Positions 33,284-41,586 of a stretch of DNA of 64,000 bases are shown here, one piece after another. The DNA comes from PALSA-1004 sp041483135 (GTDB lineage: Bacteria > Pseudomonadota > Gammaproteobacteria > Burkholderiales > SG8-41), in the NCBI GenBank assembly GCA_041483135.1, contig JBGPFE010000018.1:1-64000 (forward strand), in the 5' to 3' direction. Under the pieces are notes generated by a model, which was given only the letters and a program-made list of their open reading frames with translations, had not been told where the DNA came from and ran no database searches. Position 1 is the first letter of the stretch. Every line of letters starts with the position of its first letter. Made by a program: the position numbers and the translations under genes.

Positions 33284-34588
33284 ATGATTTTAGCCCAAAA
33301 AATTGCCAACCTGATACTTGGGTTTGCGATCCATCATCGGCTCGCCGCGGCGTTCATCGCGCTGCCTTGCTTCGGCGTCGTTGCCGCATTCGGCATCGCC
33401 CCCGACACGCTAGTCGAAAAAGTAACGATCAACAACGTCGTCGAAGAACTCAAGCTGCCGCCGCTGACGCCCGCCGCCGACGGCAACCTCACATTCACGC
33501 GCGAGGAACGCATCCAGCGCGGCGACACCGTCGCGAGCCTGTTCGCGCGCTTGCAAGTCGACGATCCGGCGGCACTGCAGTCGCTGCGCAATGACAAGCA
33601 GGCCAAGGCGCTTTATCAGCTGATCCCCGGCAAAACCGTGCGCGCAATCGTCACCGCAGACGGCAAGCTCACGAGCCTGCGCTACCTGAACGGCACCAAT
33701 CTGCTCGCGCTCGACCGTAATGCCGCAGGCTACACCATAAGGGAGGAGACGGCGCAACTCGAGAGCCGCGTGCTGATGAAGTCGGCGGAGATCAGAAACT
33801 CGCTGTTCGGCGCGACTGACGCGGCGGGACTGTCCGACGCAATAGCCATGCAGATCGCCGACATCTTCTCGACCGATATCGACTTCCATCGCGATTTGCG
33901 CAAAGGCGATCGCTTCAGCGTCGTTTACGAGGTGTTCTACCATCGCGGCGAGCCGGTCAAGACCGGGCGCGTGCTCACCGCGGAATTCATCAATCAGGGC
34001 AAGGCCTACCGGGCCGTGTATTTCAACTATGCTGAAAACCAGGGCGGTTATTACACCCTCGAAGGCAAGAACCTGCGCAAGCAATTCCTGCGCTCGCCGC
34101 TCGAGTTCTCGCGGATCACGTCGGGTTTTACCAACGCACGCTTCCACCCGGTGCTGCAAACGTGGCGCGCGCACAAGGGCATCGACTACGGCGCGCCGAC
34201 CGGTACGCGGGTGAAGGCAACCGGCGACGGCGTGGTCGAATTCGCCGGCCGCCAAGGCGGCTACGGCAACGTAATCGTGCTGCGCCATCAATCCAAGTAC
34301 ACGACGTGGTACGGGCATTTGTCGGGATTCGCCAAGGGCATGCGCAAAGGCAGGCGCGTCGCCCAAGGCGACGTGATCGGCTATGTCGGCGCCACCGGGC
34401 TCGCGACCGGCCCGCACCTGCACTACGAATTCCGCATCAACGGCGTGCATGAGAACCCGCTGCGCGTCGCGATGCCGGCAGCGCCGCCGATCACTCTCGA
34501 GCAAAAGCCGAAGTTCGAGCAAATCGCCAGACCGTTGGCACAACGGCTCGAGCTGCTGCGCAGCACCAACCTCGCCCGCCTCGATTAG
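33284..34588 (+). CDS. M23 family metallopeptidase (MepM-like murein endopeptidase)
   Basis: A 434-residue protein with an N-terminal membrane anchor (about residues 20-40), an OapA/LysM-like region, a Csd3-like second domain (SDAIAMQIADIFSTDIDFHRDLRKGDRFSVVYE, read in parts), and a C-terminal LytM/M23 domain. Zinc-site residues are visible in FHPVLQTWRAHKGIDYGAP and GPHLHYEFRING (HxH). It should cut peptide cross-links in peptidoglycan. The adjacent anmK, 13 bp downstream, supports a cell-wall turnover and recycling unit. Confidence 0.93.
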   Translation: MILAQKIANLILGFAIHHRLAAAFIALPCFGVVAAFGIAPDTLVEKVTINNVVEELKLPPLTPAADGNLTFTREERIQRGDTVASLFARLQVDDPAALQSLRNDKQAKALYQLIPGKTVRAIVTADGKLTSLRYLNGTNLLALDRNAAGYTIREETAQLESRVLMKSAEIRNSLFGATDAAGLSDAIAMQIADIFSTDIDFHRDLRKGDRFSVVYEVFYHRGEPVKTGRVLTAEFINQGKAYRAVYFNYAENQGGYYTLEGKNLRKQFLRSPLEFSRITSGFTNARFHPVLQTWRAHKGIDYGAPTGTRVKATGDGVVEFAGRQGGYGNVIVLRHQSKYTTWYGHLSGFAKGMRKGRRVAQGDVIGYVGATGLATGPHLHYEFRINGVHENPLRVAMPAAPPITLEQKPKFEQIARPLAQRLELLRSTNLARLD

Positions 34589-34601
34589 CCGAAGCATTAC
34601 G

Positions 34602-35690
34602 ATGCCCGAAACCTATATCGGGCTGATGTCCGGCACCAGCCTGGACGGCGTCGATGCCGCGCTTGCTGATTTAAGCACTGACAAACCGCGCCTGATCGGC
34701 CACCACCATCAATCATTCGCGCCCGAGCTGCGAGATGAGCTGCTCGCCCTCAATCAACCGGGCAATGACGAATTGCGGCGCGCCGCGCTCGCGGCTAATG
34801 AACTCGCGCGCGTCTATGCGGCCACCGTGCGCACGCTGCGGGAAAAGCATCCGACGCCTGAACCGGTAAAAGCGATCGGGTGCCACGGTCAGACGGTGCG
34901 CCATCAGCCTGCCGACGGTTATACGCTGCAGCTCGTCAACGGCGCGTTGCTCGCCGAATTGACCGGCATAGCCGTGGTATGCGATTTCCGCAGCCGCGAT
35001 ATCGCAGCCGGGGGCCAGGGCGCGCCGCTCACGCCGGCGTTCCATCATGCGGCGTTCGCGAGCCGCACGGTGCACCGCGTAATCGTCAACATCGGCGGCA
35101 TCGCCAACCTCACCGACCTGCCGCCGGCCGGCTCAGTCACCGGGTTCGATTGCGGCCCCGGCAACCTGCTGCTCGATGCGTGGGTACAGCGTCATCTCAA
35201 AAAATCATTCGATGCCGGCGGCAAGTGGGCGAAAAGCGGTCGTGTAATTCCCGCTCTACTCGAACGTCTGCTCGGCGACGAGTATTTCCGCCGCGCGCCG
35301 CCGAAAAGTACCGGCCGCAAATCATTCAATCTCGACTGGCTGATGCGTCAACTCGCCGGCGGCGAGCAGCCCGCCGACGTGCAGGCAACGCTGCTCGCGT
35401 TGACCGCGCGGGGGATTGCCGAGGCTGCGGGAAAATTCTGTACAGGTGCGCAGGAGACATACCTGTGCGGTGGCGGCACGCGCAATACTGCGCTCGCAGC
35501 GCTGCTGTCGCAACAACTGGCGCCGGGAAAAGTCGCCCCGACCGACGTGCTCGGCGTCAACGCCGAGCACGTCGAAGCGCTCGCGTTTGCGTGGCTTGCG
35601 CGCCAAACACTGAACGGCCTGCCCGGCAATCTGCCGGCGGTCACCGGTGCGCGCGGCGCGCGTATTCTCGGTGCGGTTTATCGCGTCTGA
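34602..35690 (+). CDS. anmK: Anhydro-N-acetylmuramic acid kinase
   Basis: A 362-residue sugar kinase from the ATG at 34602. It opens YIGLMSGTSLDGVDAAL (ATP-binding), then IGCHGQTVRHQP, the catalytic region VCDFRSRDIAAGGQGAPL, and NIGGIANLTDLP. AnmK phosphorylates and opens 1,6-anhydro-MurNAc during murein recycling. The position directly after a murein hydrolase gene fits this job. A hairpin terminator follows. Confidence 0.96.
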   Translation: MPETYIGLMSGTSLDGVDAALADLSTDKPRLIGHHHQSFAPELRDELLALNQPGNDELRRAALAANELARVYAATVRTLREKHPTPEPVKAIGCHGQTVRHQPADGYTLQLVNGALLAELTGIAVVCDFRSRDIAAGGQGAPLTPAFHHAAFASRTVHRVIVNIGGIANLTDLPPAGSVTGFDCGPGNLLLDAWVQRHLKKSFDAGGKWAKSGRVIPALLERLLGDEYFRRAPPKSTGRKSFNLDWLMRQLAGGEQPADVQATLLALTARGIAEAAGKFCTGAQETYLCGGGTRNTALAALLSQQLAPGKVAPTDVLGVNAEHVEALAFAWLARQTLNGLPGNLPAVTGARGARILGAVYRV

Positions 35691-35695
35691 AATGA

Positions 35696-35720
35696 AAAAG
35701 GGCGCCGCAGGCGCCCTTTT
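35696..35720. terminator. Bidirectional rho-independent terminator
   Basis: AAAAGGGCGCC-GCA-GGCGCCCTTTT is a perfect 11-bp stem with a three-base loop. The A/T ends supply a T-run on both strands, so it can end anmK on the plus strand and erpA on the minus strand. Confidence 0.9.
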
Positions 35721-35738
35721 CTTTGATACAAACTTCGC

Positions 35739-36089
35739 TCAGGTCGAGAACGAAGATCCGCAGCCACAGGTGGATGTCGCGTTCGGATTTTTTATCACGA
35801 ACTGTGCGCCTTCGGCGCCTTCCTGGTAGTCGATCTCGGCGCCGGCCAGGTACTGCAGGCTCATCGGGTCGATCAGCAGCGTGACGCCGTTTTTCTGCAT
35901 CGAGGTGTCGTCTTCGCTGATCGCCTCGTCGAACGTGAAGCCGTACTGGAATCCGGAGCAGCCGCCGCCGGTCACGAACACGCGCAGCTTGAGTTCGGGA
36001 TTGCCTTCCTCGTCGATCAGTTGCTTGACTTTGCTCGCGGCGTTATCGGAGAAGACCAGCGGCGCGGGCATTTCGGTGATTGCATTCAT
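35739..36089 (-). CDS. erpA: Iron-sulfur cluster insertion protein
   Basis: A 116-residue A-type Fe-S carrier from the ATG at 36089 (GGAG six bases upstream). The three cluster-ligand cysteines are in VTGGGCSGFQYGF and the C-terminal TCGCGSSF. LLIDPMSLQYLAGAEIDY is the conserved middle. It delivers Fe-S clusters to apoproteins, for example in isoprenoid synthesis and possibly MiaB encoded in this window. Confidence 0.95.
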   Translation of the reverse strand: MNAITEMPAPLVFSDNAASKVKQLIDEEGNPELKLRVFVTGGGCSGFQYGFTFDEAISEDDTSMQKNGVTLLIDPMSLQYLAGAEIDYQEGAEGAQFVIKNPNATSTCGCGSSFST

Positions 36090-36142
36090 ATGCTGCTCCT
36101 GCAAATTTTAGGCAAGTCGTATTGTAACAGGCCGCGGTGCGG

Positions 36143-36553
36143 TCAATCCGCCGTTGCGGGTTTTATCGGCACGACCTTGTCGGACTTGCCTTCAGGTTGA
36201 TAAACCAGGCGCCCCTGCACTACCGCGCCAAGCTGCATTTCAAGCGTGCGGTAATAGACATCCCCTGTGACATTGGCCTTGGCCTGCAGTTCCACGTACT
36301 CGATGGCGTGCACCGGTCCCACCACCGTGCCGTTGATAACCACGTGAGAAACGCGGATTTCGCCCTCGATGCGCGCCTGCTCGGACAATACCAGCGTGCC
36401 GGGCTTGTCTTCGACCGCCAGCACGTTGCCGCGCACATGGCCGTCGACGCGCAGGCCGCCGCTGAATGTGATGTTGCCTTCGATCGTGGTACCGGCACCG
36501 ATCAGGCAGTCGATGCGGTTCTGCGGTTTGTTGCCTTTGCTGTTTCCAAACAT
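36143..36553 (-). CDS. Bactofilin family cytoskeletal protein
   Basis: A 136-residue polymer-forming protein of the bactofilin (DUF583) family from the ATG at 36553, preceded by AAAGGGAG. The core is a run of short beta turns (IEGNITFSGGLRVDGHVRGN, VLSEQARIEGEIRVSHVVING) characteristic of the right-handed beta-helix. Flanks are short and Pro/Lys-rich. Bactofilins scaffold cell-shape or wall enzymes; the upstream gene, 14 bp away, encodes a membrane-anchored coiled-coil protein that may be its partner. Confidence 0.93.
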   Translation of the reverse strand: MFGNSKGNKPQNRIDCLIGAGTTIEGNITFSGGLRVDGHVRGNVLAVEDKPGTLVLSEQARIEGEIRVSHVVINGTVVGPVHAIEYVELQAKANVTGDVYYRTLEMQLGAVVQGRLVYQPEGKSDKVVPIKPATAD

Positions 36554-36567
36554 GATCGCACTCCCTT

Positions 36568-37287
36568 TCAAGACGCGTTGGCGGACTGAGTCAGTTTGGG
36601 CTCAGTGCTGCCGTGTTCAAACACCCGGACCTGCATGCTTTTCACCACCGCATCGGGGGCGACGCGGAACGTGCCCTCGATGCGCTGATAAAAGCGAAAA
36701 TTGAGCTTAAACCCCTTGGCCTCCTTGTCATCCTCGGCGGGCAGGGTCATCGCCACTTTCTTGCTATCCTGCTGCAAATTCACCACAAATTGCAAGCTGC
36801 CCTGAAAATCCTGTTTGCGCTGGCCGGTCTGGGTCAGCAGCAACCGGTAGCGGTATTCGCCGGGCAGGGCGTCATTCTGCACCAGGAACCGGTTGACCGC
36901 CACCCCGCCTTCCCTGCCGCCGGAAGGCATCAGCGTCTGGAAAAACGCGAGGTCTTCCTTGAGTCCCGCATTTTCCTCGCTCAGCGCCTTCATCTGCTTG
37001 ACCAGATCCGCATAAGTCGCGCGCTCCATCTGCAGCTGACGCTCGCCCTGCGTGAGCTGGCCGCGAATCTGGGCGATTTCCTGCTCCTGCCTGGCGTTGC
37101 TCTCGCTCAGGCGCTGCACCTCGTGGTCAGCTTCGCTCTGATCGAAACCCGCAAACTTCTTGCCGAAATCGTAAGCGACGCGCGACAGCAACAGGATCGC
37201 CAGCGCGAGTGCGATCACTCCCAGCCAGCGCAAGTACCACGGAATCGCGGCGCGCACCGCCATGCGCGGCGCCGAGATGCCGAACAT
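36568..37287 (-). CDS. Membrane-anchored coiled-coil protein (DUF6776-like)
   Basis: A 239-residue protein from the ATG at 37287. A single N-terminal membrane helix (about residues 18-37, after PWYLRW) is followed by a coiled coil rich in Gln, Glu and Arg (about 50-115) and a C-terminal beta-rich domain (LPGEYRYRLLLTQTGQ, GFKLNFRFYQRIEGTF). This layout matches a betaproteobacterial family found beside bactofilin. A role in envelope or cytoskeleton organisation is inferred from that pairing. Confidence 0.72.
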   Translation of the reverse strand: MFGISAPRMAVRAAIPWYLRWLGVIALALAILLLSRVAYDFGKKFAGFDQSEADHEVQRLSESNARQEQEIAQIRGQLTQGERQLQMERATYADLVKQMKALSEENAGLKEDLAFFQTLMPSGGREGGVAVNRFLVQNDALPGEYRYRLLLTQTGQRKQDFQGSLQFVVNLQQDSKKVAMTLPAEDDKEAKGFKLNFRFYQRIEGTFRVAPDAVVKSMQVRVFEHGSTEPKLTQSANAS

Positions 37288-37304
37288 GCGCTTAAGTCTT
37301 TTGA

Positions 37305-38345
37305 TTACGGCATTAATGCGATCTGCTCCAACCCGGTCGTCTCCGGCAGGCCGCACATGATGTTCATGTTCTGCACCGCCTGCCCGGCTGCACCCTTGGT
37401 CAGATTGTCGATCACCGACAGCACCACCGCGATGTCGCCGCCGTGCGGCTGATGCACGGCGATGCGGCACAAATTGGACCCGCGTACCGAGCGCGTATCC
37501 GGATGGCTGCCCGCCGGCATTACATCGACGAACGGCTCGTTGGCGTAAGCTTTCTCGTAGAGCTGTTGCAGATCGACGCTACCGGTTATGCGTGCGTAAA
37601 GCGTAGCGTGAATGCCGCGGATCATCGGCGTCAGGTGCGGCACGAACGTGAGCCGCACCCCGCGTCCCGCCAGCAGGTTCAAGCCCTGGGAAATTTCCGG
37701 GTGATGGCGATGTCCGGTCACGCCGTACGCTTTGAAGTTGTCCGACGCCTCGGCAAACAGCGTGTTCACCTCGGCCTTGCGCCCGGCGCCGCTGACGCCC
37801 GACTTGGCGTCCGCGATCAGGTGATCGAGATCGACCGCGCCGCTTTTGACGAGCGGCAGGAAACCCAGCTGCACCGCCGTCGGATAGCAGCCGGGGTTGG
37901 CGACGATGCGCGCGCGCTTGATATGCTCGCGGTTCACTTCAGGCAGACCATAGACCGCTTCCGCGACGAGCTCGGGACAGGCGTGCTTCACGCCGTACCA
38001 CTTTTCCCACGTCGCGATGTCCTTGATGCGGAAATCGGCGGCGATGTCGATCACGCGCGCACCCGCATCGACCAGCACCTTGGCCTGCTGCATCGCGACG
38101 CCGTTGGGTGTGGCGAAAAATATGACATCGCACTGCTTGAGCGCGGCGTCCGACTGCGCGCTGAAATCGAGCGCTACCCTGCCGCGCAAATTGGGAAACA
38201 TCGCGGCAACTGGCGTGCCAGCTTCCTGACGCGAAGTAATTACCTTGAGCTCGCAATGCGGATGCTGCGCGAGCAGGCGCAGCAACTCGGCACCGGTATA
38301 GCCGGTGCCGCCTACGACTCCGATCTTGAGTGTCTTGTGTGCCAT
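37305..38345 (-). CDS. argC: N-acetyl-gamma-glutamyl-phosphate reductase
   Basis: A 346-residue NADP-dependent reductase of arginine biosynthesis. The Rossmann motif is GVVGGTGYTGAELLRLL at the N-terminus, and the catalytic Cys lies in VANPGCYPTAVQLGFLPL. HHPEISQGL and VPHLTPMIRGIHATLYA confirm the family. Other arg genes are not in the window. It lies between rpsI and the bactofilin pair on the minus strand, 17 bp upstream of the coiled-coil protein gene. Confidence 0.97.
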   Translation of the reverse strand: MAHKTLKIGVVGGTGYTGAELLRLLAQHPHCELKVITSRQEAGTPVAAMFPNLRGRVALDFSAQSDAALKQCDVIFFATPNGVAMQQAKVLVDAGARVIDIAADFRIKDIATWEKWYGVKHACPELVAEAVYGLPEVNREHIKRARIVANPGCYPTAVQLGFLPLVKSGAVDLDHLIADAKSGVSGAGRKAEVNTLFAEASDNFKAYGVTGHRHHPEISQGLNLLAGRGVRLTFVPHLTPMIRGIHATLYARITGSVDLQQLYEKAYANEPFVDVMPAGSHPDTRSVRGSNLCRIAVHQPHGGDIAVVLSVIDNLTKGAAGQAVQNMNIMCGLPETTGLEQIALMP

Positions 38346-38380
38346 TCCCGGTATCCGCCGCGCACCATTGTAAGTTACAA

Positions 38381-38410
38381 ACGAAAAAGCCGCCCGCAGG
38401 CGGCTTTCGT
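38381..38410 (-). terminator. Rho-independent terminator after rplM-rpsI
   Basis: On the minus strand GCCGCC-TGCG-GGCGGC is followed by TTTTTCGTTT, with flanking AAA/TTT extending the stem. It begins 15 bp after the rpsI stop and separates the ribosomal operon from argC. Confidence 0.9.
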
Positions 38411-38425
38411 TGCTGAACCTGAGGG

Positions 38426-38827
38426 TTAGCGTTTCGAGAACTGTTTGCGTCGGCGAGCTTTGTGCAAACCGACTTTCTTGCGCTCGACTTCGCGCGCATC
38501 GCGCGTCACCAGGCCGGCTTTCTTGAGCGCCGGCTTGAGTGCCGCGTCATACTGAATCAACGCACGCGTGATGCCGTGGCGCACCGCGCCCGCCTGCCCC
38601 GACTCGCCGCCACCGTCGACGTTGACCAGAATGTCGAACGCGTTGAGCTTGTCGGTGATCACGAGCGGCTGGCGCACGATCATGCGCCCGGTTTCTCGTG
38701 AGAAAAACACGTCGACCGGCTTGTCGTTGACGATGATATCGCCCTTGCCCGGTTTGAGGTAAACGCGCGCGACCGCGCTTTTGCGCCGGCCGGTGCCGTA
38801 ATTGTATTGGGGTTGCTTGGCTGCCAT
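38426..38827 (-). CDS. rpsI: 30S ribosomal protein S9
   Basis: A 133-residue S9 with YGTGRRKSAVARVYLKPG at the N-terminus, the middle GGGESGQAGAVRHGITRAL, and the C-terminal VGLHKARRRKQFSKR tail that reaches the P-site tRNA. It starts 4 bp after the rplM stop, the universal rplM-rpsI order. Confidence 0.99.
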   Translation of the reverse strand: MAAKQPQYNYGTGRRKSAVARVYLKPGKGDIIVNDKPVDVFFSRETGRMIVRQPLVITDKLNAFDILVNVDGGGESGQAGAVRHGITRALIQYDAALKPALKKAGLVTRDAREVERKKVGLHKARRRKQFSKR

Positions 38828-38831
38828 GGGC

Positions 38832-39266
38832 TCAGGCCTTTATTTCGAGAGTTTTCGGTTGCTGCGCGGTATGCGGATGGCTCGTGCCGGCATAGACCTT
38901 GAGTTTCTTCAGCATCGCGTAGCCGAGCGGGCCCTTGGGCAGCATGCCCTTGACCGCCATTTCGAGCACGCGGCGCGGATGGCGCGCGTGCAGCTTGGCG
39001 AAATTGGTGGTGTAGATGCCGCCCGGGTAAGTGCTGTGGCGGTGATAGAGCTTCCCGCGCGCTTTGCCGCCGGTCACGCGCAGCTTATCGGCGTTGACGA
39101 CCACGATATAATCACCGCCGTCGACATGCGGCGTGAATTCCGGCTTGTGCTTGCCGCGCAACCGGTGGGCGAGTGCTGCTGCGAGCCGCCCGAGCACCTT
39201 GTCCTGAGCGTCGACCACGTACCAGTCGCGCTTGATTTCATGGGCTTTCGCCGAAAAAGTCTTCAT
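38832..39266 (-). CDS. rplM: 50S ribosomal protein L13
   Basis: A 144-residue L13: MKTFSAKAHEIKRDWYVVDA at the start, GRLAAALAHRLRGKHKPEFTPHVD and KGMLPKGPLGYAMLKKLKVYAG. First gene of the rplM-rpsI operon with AGGCAGGG before the ATG and a good sigma-70 promoter upstream. Confidence 0.99.
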   Translation of the reverse strand: MKTFSAKAHEIKRDWYVVDAQDKVLGRLAAALAHRLRGKHKPEFTPHVDGGDYIVVVNADKLRVTGGKARGKLYHRHSTYPGGIYTTNFAKLHARHPRRVLEMAVKGMLPKGPLGYAMLKKLKVYAGTSHPHTAQQPKTLEIKA

Positions 39267-39305
39267 AACCCTGCCTGCAGCGTTGGAAACGACGGAAAGC
39301 TTTGG

Positions 39306-39335
39306 ATTTTATGATAAAAATCGCCATGGTGTCAA
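39306..39335 (-). promoter_or_regulatory. Sigma-70 promoter of rplM-rpsI
   Basis: On the minus strand a consensus -35 TTGACA (39330-39335) is followed after 18 bp by TAAAAT (39306-39311). The predicted start is near 39299, about 33 bases before the rplM ATG. It is the best-matching promoter I found in the window, as expected for ribosomal protein genes. Confidence 0.8.
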
Positions 39336-39433
39336 TCCGGGACGGGGGCACTGGCGGGTCGCGCCTGCCGTGCGAGGCGGCTGCGGGCTGCTATAGTCGC
39401 GCATAATTTCCCGCTTTTTTCCAGGACCACCGC

Positions 39434-39850
39434 ATGAAAGCCCGCATCAAATGGGTCGAAAACGTGAGCTTTGTCGGCGAATCCGGCAGCGGCCACACGA
39501 TCGTAATGGACGGCGCGCCTGAGGGCGGCGGCCGCAATCTCGGCATGCGGCCGATGGAAACCGTGCTGATCGGCACCGGCGGCTGCGCCGCCTATGACGT
39601 GGTGCACATCCTGCGGAAAGCCCGCGCCGCGCTCACCGATTGCGTGGTCGAGATCGAGTCCGAGCGCGCCACTGATGACCCCAAGGTCTTCACCAAAATC
39701 CACTTCCATTTCGTGGTCAGCGGCAAGGGGCTCAAGCCGCCGCAGGTCGAGCGCGCAATCCATCTGTCGGCGGAAAAATACTGCTCGGCGTCAATTATGC
39801 TGGCCAAGACCGCGCAGATCACGCACGACTACGAGATTCGGGAAGTCTGA
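39434..39850 (+). CDS. OsmC family protein
   Basis: A 138-residue OsmC/YhfA-type protein. The two conserved cysteines are in IGTGGCAAYDVVHIL and EKYCSASIMLAK; in the family they form the peroxidase/thiol site. GVEIESERA-like strands and the C-terminal THDYEI fit. OsmC proteins detoxify organic hydroperoxides, while the YhfA-like branch is less well characterised; the short length and GMRPMETVL suggest the YhfA-like branch. It converges on coq7 with a 6-bp gap. Confidence 0.9.
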   Translation: MKARIKWVENVSFVGESGSGHTIVMDGAPEGGGRNLGMRPMETVLIGTGGCAAYDVVHILRKARAALTDCVVEIESERATDDPKVFTKIHFHFVVSGKGLKPPQVERAIHLSAEKYCSASIMLAKTAQITHDYEIREV

Positions 39851-39856
39851 CCCGGT

Positions 39857-40480
39857 TTAAATCCAGAACGCGGTGCGTGTCATCACGCGCGAGCCGAGTT
39901 TCATCGCGAGCTTGACTGGCTCAGGCAGATCGGCAGCGCCGTGCTCGACCGCAGTGCGCGCGTGGCGCGCCTCGTCCTCTTTCATCTGATCGAGTATCGC
40001 GCGGCTTTTCCCGTCCTGCGACGGCAGCCGGTCGAGATGACCTTCGAGATGGCCCTCGACCTGGCGCTCGGTCTCGGCCAGGAAACCCAGATTCCACTTG
40101 TCGCCGAGCAAGCCGGCGGCGGCGCCGAGCGCGAATGAGCCCGCATACCACAACGGATTGAGCAGGCTCGCGCGCCCGCCGAGCTCGTTGATTCGTTGCG
40201 CGGTCCACGCCAGGTGATCGGTTTCTTCGGCCGCGGCCAGCTCGAGCGCAACACGCGCCGCGGGATTGCGCGCAGTCAGCGCCTGTCCCTGATACATTGC
40301 TTGAGCGCAGATTTCGCCGCTATGATTGACTCGCATCAATGCCGCGGCTAATTCGCGCTCGCTCGCGCTCAGTTCGGCTTCGGCGGCGCCGTCACCGGGA
40401 ACCGGGCGCGCGCTGTGCGCAGGTGCCAGCAGCGTGCGAAGCCCATTGTCAAAAGCGACGATCAATCGATCAAGGTTCAT
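39857..40480 (-). CDS. coq7: Demethoxyubiquinone hydroxylase
   Basis: A 207-residue di-iron hydroxylase of ubiquinone synthesis. The iron-ligand pattern is intact: MRVNHSGEICAQAMYQGQ, LAAAEETDHLAWTAQR, VEGHLEGHL and MKEDEARHARTA. It hydroxylates C6 of the quinone ring. The proteobacterial-type Coq7 replaces UbiF here. A ubiH-like gene is 14 kb away in the same window. The next gene downstream is an FkbM methyltransferase, unrelated to quinones. Confidence 0.96.
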   Translation of the reverse strand: MNLDRLIVAFDNGLRTLLAPAHSARPVPGDGAAEAELSASERELAAALMRVNHSGEICAQAMYQGQALTARNPAARVALELAAAEETDHLAWTAQRINELGGRASLLNPLWYAGSFALGAAAGLLGDKWNLGFLAETERQVEGHLEGHLDRLPSQDGKSRAILDQMKEDEARHARTAVEHGAADLPEPVKLAMKLGSRVMTRTAFWI

Positions 40481-40530
40481 TCATGCTCCCGGAATTTTCG
40501 GCAGGGTACGCTTTCCCATCCGATATTTTA

Positions 40531-41391
40531 TCAGGCTGGATCGTTGATTTGTCGCACCAGGGTCGGCGCGAGCGAGCTCCGCGTTCGCCCGTCGATCTCC
40601 ACCAGCACCCTGTGCGCCATATCGGGGCTGTCGTATAGATCGAACACCACGGCAAGTTTATACAGCGCATCCAGACCGAATTCGGGCAGCGCGAAAAAAT
40701 CACGCACATACAGCGCATCGGCCCACATGTGCTGAACCGCCTGGTTCGGGTCTTTATTCATCACGAACGGCCGCGCGCCGCGGCCGCCCAGGCTCAATAG
40801 TTTATGCAATACAAAACCGCGCTCGCGCAAGAAAGCGTCGACATCCGCGAATAACGGCTGGCCTTTGTAAAGCGCAACGAACCCCACCTCCGTCGCGATG
40901 GCAAGCGTATTTTCAAGCAGCGCATCCGCTCCCCGCAGGACATCGAGCTCCGCGCCCTGGATATCGAGCTTGAGCAGGTCAAACCGCGGGATTCCCTGGC
41001 TGCGCGCAAACTCATCGAGCGAAATGGTATCCACCTCGCGAGCAATCTTCAGCCGCATGACGTCCAGATTGTTGAACGCCGCACTCCAGCGCTCGTCGGG
41101 TTCGAACAGAGAGCTGCACATCGGATGCGCGGTTTCATACAGGGTCCGCTTCTCGGCGCGGCGCCCGAGGGCGACGGGAAAGTAGCGCACCCCGCGTGAC
41201 GCCTGCCGGTTAAGCTCGGCGCACAGCACTGGATCGACCTCGATCGCCGCTATCCGGGCCGAGGGGAACACATCCGGCAACAGATAGAAGGGGTCTTGCT
41301 TCGACCCCTTGACCGGTAATGCACCGGCGTCCAGCACGATGAATTCGGGCTCGATACCGTGCTCCTTGAGCAGCCATGCGACCAGATCCAT
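40531..41391 (-). CDS. FkbM family methyltransferase
   Basis: A 286-residue SAM-dependent methyltransferase of the FkbM type. It has IEVDPVLCAELNRQ after the first strand, the SLDEFARSQGIPRFDLLKLDIQGAELDVLRGA core that defines the family, and a C-terminal segment containing VRDFFALPEFGLDALYKLA. FkbM enzymes methylate hydroxyl groups of sugars and natural products. The neighbourhood has no polysaccharide cluster apart from the second FkbM gene upstream, so the substrate is unknown. Confidence 0.85.
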   Translation of the reverse strand: MDLVAWLLKEHGIEPEFIVLDAGALPVKGSKQDPFYLLPDVFPSARIAAIEVDPVLCAELNRQASRGVRYFPVALGRRAEKRTLYETAHPMCSSLFEPDERWSAAFNNLDVMRLKIAREVDTISLDEFARSQGIPRFDLLKLDIQGAELDVLRGADALLENTLAIATEVGFVALYKGQPLFADVDAFLRERGFVLHKLLSLGGRGARPFVMNKDPNQAVQHMWADALYVRDFFALPEFGLDALYKLAVVFDLYDSPDMAHRVLVEIDGRTRSSLAPTLVRQINDPA

Positions 41392-41586
41392 GTCAGATGT
41401 CCGTTAGCCTAGCCGTGTAATGCCGTGCAGCCGCGCGGGTTCGCCACCGGAATCGGCCGCGCGCATGAAATCCACATTGCCCACAGAGCGGTTAACATTA
41501 TTGCAGTACACGGGCTCACCACGGCCAAGCGCGAAATGATATAAGAAGCGCGGATTCATCAGCTCTGCAATTGGCCGAGTCGCTGT